Shown one piece after another: positions 45,423 through 53,951 of a stretch of 57,257 bases of DNA. This DNA comes from Bacteroidales bacterium KA00344. Lineage in GTDB: Bacteria > Bacteroidota > Bacteroidia > Bacteroidales > Bacteroidaceae. The notes under the pieces are model-generated. The model was given only the letters and a program-made list of their open reading frames with translations, was not told the DNA's origin and did not search any database. The position numbers were made by a program, and so were the translations under genes. Location of the stretch: assembly GCA_001552765.1 (NCBI GenBank), contig KQ959351.1:1-57257 (forward strand), given 5' to 3'. Position 1 is the stretch's first letter, and each line of letters starts with the position of its first letter.

Positions 45423-45509
45423 AATATATCATTCAATAAATGCTTCGTATTAACATATATTAAATGCAAACCGCGTCGGGGCGGTTTCCATAAGCAGGTG
45501 CACATTCGG

Positions 45510-45749
45510 TTATTTCTCCTTATATATATTCAGTTGGTTTTGAAACTCCATGCACATTGTCGGGCTGTTGTTCAACTTTTGTATAATGTTCTGACCGTAT
45601 TTCTTTGAAAACTGCCTTGACATCAGGTTATCAGTGATGTGTTGTCCGATAGTCTCAGTGATGTTCTCAATAGCTCCTTTGTGCCTTGGACAATAAATGA
45701 GGAAATATATTGATAAATTTCGTTCAAAACTAAGGCAAAATTCGCGCAT
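45510..45749 (-). CDS. Doubtful 79-codon ORF
   Basis: A frame of 79 codons in the gap between rho and the SusC gene, with an even amino-acid mix (ENITETIGQHITDNLMSRQF). No family is recognised. A -7-like TAGTTTTG lies inside the frame (45732-45725), so any real product would be a shorter one from the internal Met near residue 43. It could be a fragment of a lost gene or chance. Confidence 0.18.
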   Translation of the reverse strand: MREFCLSFERNLSIYFLIYCPRHKGAIENITETIGQHITDNLMSRQFSKKYGQNIIQKLNNSPTMCMEFQNQLNIYKEK

Positions 45750-45871
45750 ACGAAATCAGACAGGCACACGGCTCCAAATACTCGAAAATTAGAGGGATTT
45801 GCAAAAGATTGATATTCAAACGGTTGTGGATATGCAGCCTGAGGGCTGAATTTTTGAGTCTGTTTCTCGTT

Positions 45872-45981
45872 GCGGTTAAAGCCTAATGGCAGTGCGATTG
45901 AGCTTCAATGGCGACACGGATCGGCTCTAATCGTATGCCGATAAGGGCTCAGAGGCAATGCGGTTGAGGCTCAATCGCAGA
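45872..45981. repeat. Array C: five tandem 22-bp dyad repeats
   Basis: Five contiguous 22-bp units begin at 45872, 45894, 45916, 45938 and 45960. Unit five core is GCGGTTGAGGCTCAATCGC. In units two and five the half-sites TTGA/TCAA replace TTAA/TTAA, a change that keeps the dyad. The array lies in the 941-bp gap between divergent rho and SusC genes, about 280 bp from the SusC start. Confidence 0.82.
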
Positions 45982-46017
45982 TGGCAGACATTTTTTTGAA
46001 GTGTCCATCGCTGAATT

Positions 46018-46041
46018 GGGCTGAAAAACATAGCCCTTTTT
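46018..46041 (+). terminator. Small terminator-like hairpin after array C
   Basis: GGGCT (46018-46022) and AGCCC (46032-46036) form a 5-bp stem followed by TTTTT. Confidence 0.4.
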
Positions 46042-46211
46042 GCGCTAAATGGCGAGTTCTTGAAAACCTCGAAATCGGTAATTTTTTTTGATAAAAAGAG
46101 GAAAATCTTGTCTGTTTTTCTATTCTTTGCTTCACATAATTTTTAATGAGAACGCCCTCAGTATAAAATGTTAAAATTCTCGATATGTATTTTTTTTGTT
46201 ATAAAATACAT

Positions 46212-46219
46212 TAAATTTG
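46212..46219 (+). promoter_or_regulatory. -7 box of the SusC operon
   Basis: TAAATTTG 45 bp before the SusC start. No TTG lies at the normal distance (a TTTG is only 13 bp upstream), which may mean that an activator or alternative sigma factor is needed. Confidence 0.5.
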
Positions 46220-46264
46220 CAAAATTATAGAACAATTTTAATATAGTAAGCATCTTTTTTTCGC

Positions 46265-49200
46265 ATGAACAACATTCGATTAAACATCTTTATACAAAAT
46301 TTGACCATGGTAAGACATACAGTGGACAGTGTGTTCTTGAGGGCCTTGATGATAGTGGCGTTGGTGTGCGTAGGTTCGGCGGGCGCGTCGGCTCAGACTC
46401 CCGACCATCATTTCTCGGTCTCGTTCAAGGACAAGAGCGTACCCGCCATACTCGACTTTCTCGGTCAGCAGGGTGGCTACACGGTGAGCTATACTGATGA
46501 GGTGAAAAACTATCCCACCACGCTCACGGTGTCGTTTGATAACGTGACGGCCGTGCAGGCGGCGCAACAGTTGCTCAGTCACACACCCTTCGCATATAGC
46601 GTTGAGGACAATGTGCTGCGCGTTTACCGCATGGAGGACGTCAAAAAAGACGATGCCCGAGAGCTGACGGGCACAGTCAAGGACAATAACGGCGAGCCGG
46701 TGCCCTTTGCCACGCTGCAAATCAAGGGAACTAATATTGGCGTAGTGACCGACGTGGATGGCAAATTCACGCTGAAGGTAGACCGCGACAACGGTACCAT
46801 TACGGCCACTTGCGTGGGCTACGAAACCAAGGCTGTGCCTTTCACGGTGGGACAACCCCTCGATATTGTTATGCACACGTCGGTGCAAGCCGTCGGCGAG
46901 GTGCAGGTCATTGCCTATGGCAAGCGCAACACGCGCGAGATGGTGGGTGCCGTGTCGTCCATGAAGGCCGACCAATTACAAAACGTGCCCAACCCGTCGC
47001 TTGAGACCTTATTGCAAGGTCGCATGGCCGGTGTGGGTGTGAGCAACCTATCGGGAACGCCCGGTGGTGGTGGGTCACAAATCACCATACGTGGTTTCAG
47101 CTCGCTCAACCAGCAGGGTGTGAACGACGGCACACCGCTTTTTGTCATCGACGGTGTGCCCGTGGTGGCCACTTCGGGCGCGAACACCGGTGGAATCAAC
47201 ACCCTGGCGGGTCTCGACCCCTCGAGCATCGAGTCGGTGGAGGTGCTCAAAGACGCTGCCTCGGCCTCGCTATACGGTTCTCGAGCTTCCAATGGCGTGG
47301 TGCTGATTACGACCAAGAAAGGCAAGAGCGGACGAGCTGAGTTTAATGTGAACGTCTCGCAGACGCTGTCGTGGCTGCCCGCTACGCCCACGCAGATTAT
47401 GGGAAAGGGCGAGCGCGACTTTGCTGCGCTTTTGGCCAAGAGTCAGCGCACCGGCCATTATGATTGGATGGAAGGCCGCACGGTGATGCCCAAGGGTTAT
47501 AATGACACGTGGGGATGGGATGTGAACAACGATGGGTCATTCGATTATTTCTGGCGCAACGGTAAAGTGTTGGAAAATGAGAGTCGTCTGCCCGGTGTGG
47601 TTCAGGACTCGCTCAATACGTTTTACAACAACCGCACCAACTGGTGGGATTATGCCTTCCGCGTGGGACGCATCACCAAAGCCGACGCGCAGATTACCGG
47701 TGGAACCGACAACGTGCGTTATATGGTTAACGCCGGCGTGTACGACGAGCGGGGCATCATGATTAGTTCCAGCTTCAGACGTTTGAGTTTGCTGTCGAAT
47801 CTAGATGCCAAACTCACGCCCAAGGTAGAAGCTTACGTCAGACTCAATATGGCTTATGCCAACCAAAACGCTGCCGACATGGGAAGAGTGCAGGGGCTGA
47901 CGTTCGACCCTAAGAACACCAATACGCTCATGCCGGGTAAGGGATCGGTGGCCGAGGAACAGGCCGTGAGAAACCTACGCGATGTGGACAGGCAAAACTC
48001 CAACTACAACATCCGCGCCGCCTTAGGGCTGAACTATGACATCGTGAAGGGCTTGCGCTTCTCCACGTCGTTCTCCATTGACCACTACGCCACGCGGGCA
48101 TACACTTTCACCCCCGACTATCTCACCTATGACCGGCTCAGCAACGTCAATGCCAACAATGTGACGATGACCAACCTGCAGACCGAGAACCTGCTCACCT
48201 ACAAGTTTGACATAGCCAAGCAACACCACGTGGAGCTGCTCGGCGGTTTCACCTACAACCGTGACCTGTTGCAATCGTTGGGCGGCGAGGCCAAGGGCGG
48301 TCCCACCAATCGTATCAAATACGCCGGTGAGGGCTGGCCACAGTTGCGCACCAACGAGTATGGCACCATCGAGGCGCTGCAAAGGCTGCTCACCAACAAG
48401 GAGGAGCAGGCCATGAGTAGCTTCCTTGGCCGCGTGGCCTATAACTACAAGAAACGTTATCTCAGCGAGTTCTCCATCCGTGCCGACGGCTCGTCGGTGT
48501 TTGGCAGCGATGTCAGGTGGGGCACTTTCCCCTCTGTGGGGTTGGGATGGGCCTTCAGCGAAGAACCCTTCATGAAACCGCTTTGGTGGCTCAGCTTCGG
48601 TAAGTTGCGCGCCTCGTGGGGTCGGTCGGGACAAAAGTTCCAGGAAGCCTACCTCGCATTGGGTATCATGTCAGAGGCCAACACCTTCCTCGGAAACCTC
48701 GGTCTTGTGCCCGAATACTTGGCCAACAACAAGCTCACGTGGGAAAAGAGCGACCAGTACGACTTGGGATTGGACTTGCAATTGTTTGATTACAGGCTGA
48801 ACATCAAGCTCGACTACTATTACAAATACTCCGACGCACTGCTCATGCAGACCTCGTTGCCCGGCAATTTCTTCTTTGCCAATAAGATATGGAGTAATGC
48901 CTCGGCCATTTCCAACGAGGGTATAGAGCTTGAGGTATCGGCTGATGTCATTCGTCGCGATGACCTGCGCTGGACGTTGGGCTTCAATCTCAGCCGCAAC
49001 CACAACCTCTTCCGCAAGTCGTTCAACGGCGAGGACCTTTCCGACAAGGTGCTCGGCCGACCAGTGTACGGCATCTACACCTTTAAGGACGAGGGTATCG
49101 TGCAGAGCGAGGAGCAGATACCTTATTATTATAATCAGCAAGGCAAGCGCACACCGCTCTACTTCATTTCGGAGAACAATCCCCTGCGGGTGGGCGGTCG

Positions 49201-49777
49201 CAAAATCAAGGACCAGAATATGGACGGCCGTATAGACAACGACGACGTGTACTATGCCGGCAGTACGTTGCCTGCCGCCTATGGAGGCGTGAACAGCCGC
49301 TTGACATGGAAGGGCTTGACGCTCGACGTGCTGTTCAACTACATGATAGACCGCAAGATGATGAACATGGTCAAGGGCAGCGCCTTTGCTCTGAACAAGA
49401 ATTTCGGTGTCATTATGAACGACTATCACAAGTACAGCTTTTGGAAGCAACCCGGCGAAAAGGCCGACTATCCTTCCATGGAATTTGCCGACGACAGCTA
49501 CCTCGGACAGTATGATGGCAACATCGACTCGAACATCGAGCGCGTGAGCTTCTTGCGGCTCAAACAAGTGGTGTTGGGCTATGATGTGCCCGAAAAATGG
49601 GCCAAAAAGCTCTTTGTCAAGGGAATAAACCTCTACGTGTCGGGAGAAAACCTGTTCTTGCTGACCAACTATTCGGGGCTGGACCCGGAGATCGTGAATC
49701 CCTATACGGGCAAGGACACTGGCGACCAATACCCCCTGAACCGCAAGGTAACATTCGGCGTAAAACTCAAATTCTAA
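46265..49777 (+). CDS. SusC/RagA-type TonB-dependent outer-membrane transporter with STN domain
   Basis: An outer-membrane importer of 1170 residues. After the signal peptide (cut near ASAQ, about residue 44) come an STN domain (about 48-122, SVSFKDKSVPAILDFLGQQGGYTV), a carboxypeptidase-regulatory-like domain (135-215), a plug (about 225-350, with FVIDGVPV) and a 22-strand-type barrel ending in FGVKLKF. The STN domain is typical of transporters that signal through an anti-sigma factor, yet no such gene is in the window. Translation may also start at Met15 (46307). The SusD gene follows after 6 bp. Confidence 0.95.
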   Translation: MNNIRLNIFIQNLTMVRHTVDSVFLRALMIVALVCVGSAGASAQTPDHHFSVSFKDKSVPAILDFLGQQGGYTVSYTDEVKNYPTTLTVSFDNVTAVQAAQQLLSHTPFAYSVEDNVLRVYRMEDVKKDDARELTGTVKDNNGEPVPFATLQIKGTNIGVVTDVDGKFTLKVDRDNGTITATCVGYETKAVPFTVGQPLDIVMHTSVQAVGEVQVIAYGKRNTREMVGAVSSMKADQLQNVPNPSLETLLQGRMAGVGVSNLSGTPGGGGSQITIRGFSSLNQQGVNDGTPLFVIDGVPVVATSGANTGGINTLAGLDPSSIESVEVLKDAASASLYGSRASNGVVLITTKKGKSGRAEFNVNVSQTLSWLPATPTQIMGKGERDFAALLAKSQRTGHYDWMEGRTVMPKGYNDTWGWDVNNDGSFDYFWRNGKVLENESRLPGVVQDSLNTFYNNRTNWWDYAFRVGRITKADAQITGGTDNVRYMVNAGVYDERGIMISSSFRRLSLLSNLDAKLTPKVEAYVRLNMAYANQNAADMGRVQGLTFDPKNTNTLMPGKGSVAEEQAVRNLRDVDRQNSNYNIRAALGLNYDIVKGLRFSTSFSIDHYATRAYTFTPDYLTYDRLSNVNANNVTMTNLQTENLLTYKFDIAKQHHVELLGGFTYNRDLLQSLGGEAKGGPTNRIKYAGEGWPQLRTNEYGTIEALQRLLTNKEEQAMSSFLGRVAYNYKKRYLSEFSIRADGSSVFGSDVRWGTFPSVGLGWAFSEEPFMKPLWWLSFGKLRASWGRSGQKFQEAYLALGIMSEANTFLGNLGLVPEYLANNKLTWEKSDQYDLGLDLQLFDYRLNIKLDYYYKYSDALLMQTSLPGNFFFANKIWSNASAISNEGIELEVSADVIRRDDLRWTLGFNLSRNHNLFRKSFNGEDLSDKVLGRPVYGIYTFKDEGIVQSEEQIPYYYNQQGKRTPLYFISENNPLRVGGRKIKDQNMDGRIDNDDVYYAGSTLPAAYGGVNSRLTWKGLTLDVLFNYMIDRKMMNMVKGSAFALNKNFGVIMNDYHKYSFWKQPGEKADYPSMEFADDSYLGQYDGNIDSNIERVSFLRLKQVVLGYDVPEKWAKKLFVKGINLYVSGENLFLLTNYSGLDPEIVNPYTGKDTGDQYPLNRKVTFGVKLKF

Positions 49778-49783
49778 ACAAAC

Positions 49784-51331
49784 ATGAAACACCTTATATA
49801 TATATCTTCTGTGGTGCTCGCCCTAGCGTTGTCGGCTTGCGACTTGGATCTGAAGCCCGAGAACAGCCTCACGTATGCCAACTCGTTCGACACCGAGCGG
49901 GAGCTTAACGCGACCACCTCGTCTATACACTATTTTCTCAACAAGGCCATATCCGATGACAACGCCTTTTGCGCTGCCGGACTCAAGCTTGACGAGATGA
50001 GCTTCGGCGACCAGATACGTGAATGGAACCCCAACACGGTTAAGACCGGCCAAGACTGGGCCGACCTTTACAGCACCATTTTCGAGGCCAACTTGCTTCT
50101 CGACAACATTGACCGCACCAAAGGTCTGCCCGAAGGACGTCGCGCCTTTCACCAAGGGCAAGCTGAGTTTGCACTCGGAATATGCTATCTCACGCTTGTG
50201 CAACGCTATGGCGACGTGCCCCTGACCGTTGATTCCAAAACGATCAAGGCATACGGATGCACGCCACAGATAGACGTGCTCGATCAAGCTATAGCCCATG
50301 CACGCAAGGGTTTGGAGCTTTTGCCCACTTATGACAAACTCACGGACATCAACGGGCAGCCCATCACCAACCGGCAGTTTGCCTCAAAAGGCTCGTGCGC
50401 GGCCTTGTTGGCTCACCTGTACGCGTGGCGCGGCAGCGTGATAGAACTGTATAACCTGAAAGGCGACGCCAAGGCCGACTATGCCAAGGCAGTGGAATAC
50501 GCCACTATGCTCATTGATGGCAAGGTGGGAGCTTACGCCCTCTGCTCATCGCCGGAGGAGTTGTGTGAGGCACTCTCCAACCCCGTTCAGCCCAATACGG
50601 AGGAAATTTTTTCATGTGCGTTCGACGCTACGCGCTCCAATTTCTCCAGCACGCCCAACCTTGTGGCCATGAACTACCGCAGTTGGCCGTTGGACGAGAC
50701 GCAGAAGTTGGGTGACATGGCATTTAACACCACCTATCGCCTGCACAAATCCACCGTGGATGAGATGTACGACAAGGGTGACATGAGACGCGAAGCCTAC
50801 TTCTACAATATCGACGAGCCGCATGAGGTGGACGGTGTGGACTACGCGCTGATGCACAAATACCGCACTGCCCTGTACATTGCTGACCAGTATGCGCCAA
50901 GCGGCAAGAGCTTCCGGTCGGTTAATTGCAACTACACATACTGGCGATTGGCCGATTTCTATTTGCTTCGCGCCGAGTGCAACGCCAAGATGGGGAGTGA
51001 CGCGGCTGCCATAGCCGACCTGAACGTCATACGCCACAGGGCCGGAGCTGAGACTTATCCTGCTGCGAGAGACACTGAGGACTTGCGCAAGTCCATATTC
51101 CATGAGCGCGAAAAAGAGTTTATATACGAGACCGATGCGCGCTATTTCGACATTGTGCGCAACAATTATGTAGCGTCTGAGCTGCAAGGTAAGTTCACCA
51201 CGCTCACTCCGCAAGATATCCGTGGCGGTGCGTTGACGCTGCCTGTACCCGAAGGCGCCTACAAAGATTCTAACGGAAGGGTTACGAACACAGTCATCAG
51301 GCAAAAGCCCTATTGGGTGCAATACATGTAA
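49784..51331 (+). CDS. SusD/RagB-type substrate-binding lipoprotein
   Basis: A 515-residue surface lipoprotein that caps the SusC barrel and binds cargo. The lipobox LSAC places the lipid on Cys19, followed by DLDLKPENS. TPR-like helices and the C-terminal SusD region are recognisable (YWRLADFYLLRAECNAKMG, LNVIRHRAG, HEREKEFIYETDARYFDIVR). It is directly downstream of the SusC gene. With no glycoside hydrolase nearby and a peptidase downstream, peptide cargo as in RagB is more likely than glycan; this is inference. Confidence 0.95.
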   Translation: MKHLIYISSVVLALALSACDLDLKPENSLTYANSFDTERELNATTSSIHYFLNKAISDDNAFCAAGLKLDEMSFGDQIREWNPNTVKTGQDWADLYSTIFEANLLLDNIDRTKGLPEGRRAFHQGQAEFALGICYLTLVQRYGDVPLTVDSKTIKAYGCTPQIDVLDQAIAHARKGLELLPTYDKLTDINGQPITNRQFASKGSCAALLAHLYAWRGSVIELYNLKGDAKADYAKAVEYATMLIDGKVGAYALCSSPEELCEALSNPVQPNTEEIFSCAFDATRSNFSSTPNLVAMNYRSWPLDETQKLGDMAFNTTYRLHKSTVDEMYDKGDMRREAYFYNIDEPHEVDGVDYALMHKYRTALYIADQYAPSGKSFRSVNCNYTYWRLADFYLLRAECNAKMGSDAAAIADLNVIRHRAGAETYPAARDTEDLRKSIFHEREKEFIYETDARYFDIVRNNYVASELQGKFTTLTPQDIRGGALTLPVPEGAYKDSNGRVTNTVIRQKPYWVQYM

Positions 51332-51348
51332 AAAACGGTAATCACAAA

Positions 51349-51993
51349 ATGAAAAGTAAACGTATGAAAAAGATATTGACAGCTATTGCGGTGGCCGTGC
51401 TCACCCTGACGGGAGTGGGATGCACCGATTATAACTTGGTGGATACGGGCATTGCCAACGGCGACCACCAAACCACCATGTGGGATTACTTCAAGCTCGA
51501 CCCTTACAACTGGGACTCCACGCGGGTGATGATAGACCATGCCAATCTGCGTGCAGTGTTCGAAGGTACGTCTGAATATGGCAAAAACATCACTTTTTTT
51601 GGTCCCACTAATCACAGTATCAGGCGTTATCTCTTGGCCAATGGACTCACGAGGGTGAGCGATATACCCGTCGACGAGTGTCGCGAGATGCTGCTGGACT
51701 GCGTGTTGCCACAGCGCACCATGCTCGATGATTTTGTGGCGGGACGCCCGTCGGCCGACGCTGACAAGGTGATAGGCACCGGTGGCAAAATGTACCGGAT
51801 GGCGTCGGGCAAGTCATTATGGGTTTACAACTTCAGGACTTCTTACAATGGGGTGCCCGAGGCCGGCCCGGTGGCCATCTTCATCGTGTCGCCCTTGACC
51901 ACCAAGACTATGCAGGTGGCCTCATCCAACATCAAGACGCTCACCGGGGTGGTACACTCCTTGGATTACAACTTCACGCTTAAAGACTTTTAA
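51349..51993 (+). CDS. Fasciclin-domain lipoprotein
   Basis: A 214-residue lipoprotein from MKSKRMKKIL (another ATG at 51364 is equally possible), with a signal peptide ending TGVGC. The body resembles a fasciclin (FAS1) domain: NITFFGPTNHSIRRYL, then ECREMLLDCVLPQ, and a final strand near NIKTLTGVVHSLDYNFT. Fasciclin domains mediate protein or surface contacts. In SusCD loci they probably form part of the surface complex. It lies 17 bp after the SusD gene. Confidence 0.85.
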   Translation: MKSKRMKKILTAIAVAVLTLTGVGCTDYNLVDTGIANGDHQTTMWDYFKLDPYNWDSTRVMIDHANLRAVFEGTSEYGKNITFFGPTNHSIRRYLLANGLTRVSDIPVDECREMLLDCVLPQRTMLDDFVAGRPSADADKVIGTGGKMYRMASGKSLWVYNFRTSYNGVPEAGPVAIFIVSPLTTKTMQVASSNIKTLTGVVHSLDYNFTLKDF

Positions 51994-51995
51994 AG

Positions 51996-52460
51996 ATGAA
52001 CAACAAGAATATCAAAATTTTCCTTGGCGTGGCTCTGCTCGCCTTGACCCTTGCACTGACGGGCTGCCAGCGCATGGACGTAGGCTATCTCAAGACGGCC
52101 GATGCCTCGTTCAGCCCGGACACGGTCTATGTTTATCGCACTATTGATCCTATGTCGGAGCGTGCCATCAACGGTTCGCCATGGACCTCCACGCGCATTC
52201 AAGGCGTGTCAGGTACGGCGCCCATCAACTATTCGTATGTCAGCGTCAAAGCTTCTGACGGCGGTAGTGCCGAGGCGTTTAATGCCATCGTGAAGGATGG
52301 ACAGGTGGTCATTCAGGGCGGATTGATACAGCTGTTCCAAAAAGGTGTGGCTCAATTGCCTGATGGCAATTACACGCTCACGATACGTGTGAGCAACGAA
52401 GACCACGAGGCCATACTCCAGGACATCTTCACGTTTGTGGTGAAGGAAACGGAGTTTTAA
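51996..52460 (+). CDS. Small lipoprotein of the SusCD locus, unknown family
   Basis: A 154-residue lipoprotein (lipobox LTGC, Cys24) that starts 2 bp after the previous stop, so translation is coupled. The mature part looks beta-rich (DTVYVYRTIDP, YSYVSVKASDGG, DGNYTLTIRVSN, DIFTFVVKE), consistent with an Ig-like fold. I do not recognise a named family. By position it resembles the extra surface lipoproteins of four-component peptide-binding SusCD complexes. Confidence 0.75.
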   Translation: MNNKNIKIFLGVALLALTLALTGCQRMDVGYLKTADASFSPDTVYVYRTIDPMSERAINGSPWTSTRIQGVSGTAPINYSYVSVKASDGGSAEAFNAIVKDGQVVIQGGLIQLFQKGVAQLPDGNYTLTIRVSNEDHEAILQDIFTFVVKETEF

Positions 52461-52502
52461 TTCACAATTCACAATTTACAATTCACAATTTACAATTCAC
52501 AA
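52461..52502. repeat. Six tandem 7-bp repeats TTyACAA
   Basis: Six exact-length units alternate TTCACAA and TTTACAA directly after the stop of the small lipoprotein gene and 77 bp before the thioredoxin-like gene. Short AT-rich tandems like this can change copy number by slippage. Confidence 0.9.
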
Positions 52503-52549
52503 ATTCAAAAATTCGCGTTGTTTTGTGACAGTGAGAACGCTTGAAATAG

Positions 52550-52557
52550 TAGATTTG
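52550..52557 (+). promoter_or_regulatory. -7-like box upstream of the thioredoxin-like gene
   Basis: TAGATTTG lies 22 bp before the start codon. The nearest TTTG is 24 bp upstream, so the match is partial. Confidence 0.4.
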
Positions 52558-52579
52558 TAAACTTAAGATTGACAAGACA

Positions 52580-53890
52580 ATGAACAGAACGATCAAATAT
52601 TTACTCCTTTTCGCCATGGTGATCGTGGCGCAAACGGGTAGGGCACAGACCGCCGGCAAGGGTATTAAATTCTTCGATGGCACCTTGAAGGAGGCTTTGG
52701 CCGAGGCACAAAAACAGAATAAGCCCGTTTTTGTAGACTTTTACGCCGTGTGGTGTGTGCCGTGCAAGCGCATGGCTAAGCAGGTATTCACCATCGACTC
52801 GGTGGGCGATTACTTTAACGAACGTTTCGTGTCGGTGCAGGTGGACGCAGAAAAGGCTGATGATGTGGCCAAACAATACAACATACAGGCTTTTCCGACA
52901 CTTGGCTTCCTCAAGTCCGACGGCAAGGCTATATCCATCACTGTGGGTGCCATGGACGCCGCGTCGCTCATGGAGGCGGCTCGTATAGCAGCCGGCGAAG
53001 CCGAGGGCTTCGAACAGTTGTACGACCAGTACAAGGCCGACGACACCAATCTCGATACGCAGCAACGCTTATTGCTCAAGGCTCCCACCTTTCTCGCGGC
53101 CCAAGAGGGCATGGAAGCCGAGAAATGGATAACCCGCATCACCAAGATTTACAACAAGTATATCGCCGCGAAGATGGGTCCGGCGCTCATCAACAAGGAC
53201 GACTACCTCATTATGTACAACCTCGGTGGCGGCTCGCGCGAGGACAAACTCCAGATTATCGACTTCATCAGCGCCAACCTCGACGCCTGGGTTAAGGTCG
53301 TGGGAAAACCTGCCGCTTACTACGTGGTGGAGGGAAACGACGACATCATGGAGCAAATGGCCAAGGATGGCGATGCCAAGTATACGGAGCGAGTGGAGAA
53401 AGTGCGTACCGACTACAAGGCGGCCTACGACATGGTGGCCACAGATGCCATTGCACCATACGACCGGGCGAAGCTCTATGCAGATGCTATCTACCATCTT
53501 TACAAAAGCAAGGACGTGCCGCAATATGTCACGGCCATGACCACGCTGTTCCAAAAGTTGGGCACCAACGTTCATTCGGCCGATTACGGCAAGGCCGCAC
53601 AGCAACTCTACTATGCTGCAGGTTCCAAACTCACACCCGAGCAGCACCGTCAGGCCATCAAGTGGGTGGAGCTGGCACTCAACGCCGAGAAGGCGGTAAT
53701 GAGCCGCGTGAACTACCTTGTGATGCTCGGCGACTCGCACCGCGAGCTCAAGGAGTACGCCAAGGCGCGCGAATACTACAACCAGGGCTATGCCGAGTCG
53801 TTGCAAATGGCCAACATGGAAGACACGCAGGCACTCATACAAATGACCATCCAGCGCAAACTCTCGGCCCTCGAGCTGTTGGAGAAATAG
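52580..53890 (+). CDS. Exported thioredoxin-fold protein with helical C-terminal region
   Basis: A 436-residue periplasmic protein with a signal peptide (cut near GRAQ) and an N-terminal thioredoxin domain (about 28-140). The active site is WCVPC (Cys59, Cys62) and the cis-Pro segment is IQAFPTLGF. The remaining 290 residues are helical with TPR-like repeats near the end (AEKAVMSRVNYLVMLGDSHRELKEYAKAREYYNQG). It could reduce or isomerise disulphides in imported peptides or in the surface complex. It stands between the SusCD genes and the M16 peptidase gene, 61 bp before the latter. Confidence 0.9.
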   Translation: MNRTIKYLLLFAMVIVAQTGRAQTAGKGIKFFDGTLKEALAEAQKQNKPVFVDFYAVWCVPCKRMAKQVFTIDSVGDYFNERFVSVQVDAEKADDVAKQYNIQAFPTLGFLKSDGKAISITVGAMDAASLMEAARIAAGEAEGFEQLYDQYKADDTNLDTQQRLLLKAPTFLAAQEGMEAEKWITRITKIYNKYIAAKMGPALINKDDYLIMYNLGGGSREDKLQIIDFISANLDAWVKVVGKPAAYYVVEGNDDIMEQMAKDGDAKYTERVEKVRTDYKAAYDMVATDAIAPYDRAKLYADAIYHLYKSKDVPQYVTAMTTLFQKLGTNVHSADYGKAAQQLYYAAGSKLTPEQHRQAIKWVELALNAEKAVMSRVNYLVMLGDSHRELKEYAKAREYYNQGYAESLQMANMEDTQALIQMTIQRKLSALELLEK

Positions 53891-53951
53891 TCGACCCACA
53901 CCCCAGGGCGACCGCCTTGGTTGCCATCATTCCCAAAAACATCAACACACG

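Noticed and set aside
46265..51993. Polysaccharide utilisation locus
   Set aside because: SusC and SusD are present, but there is no glycoside hydrolase, lyase, sulfatase or hybrid two-component regulator in the neighbourhood.
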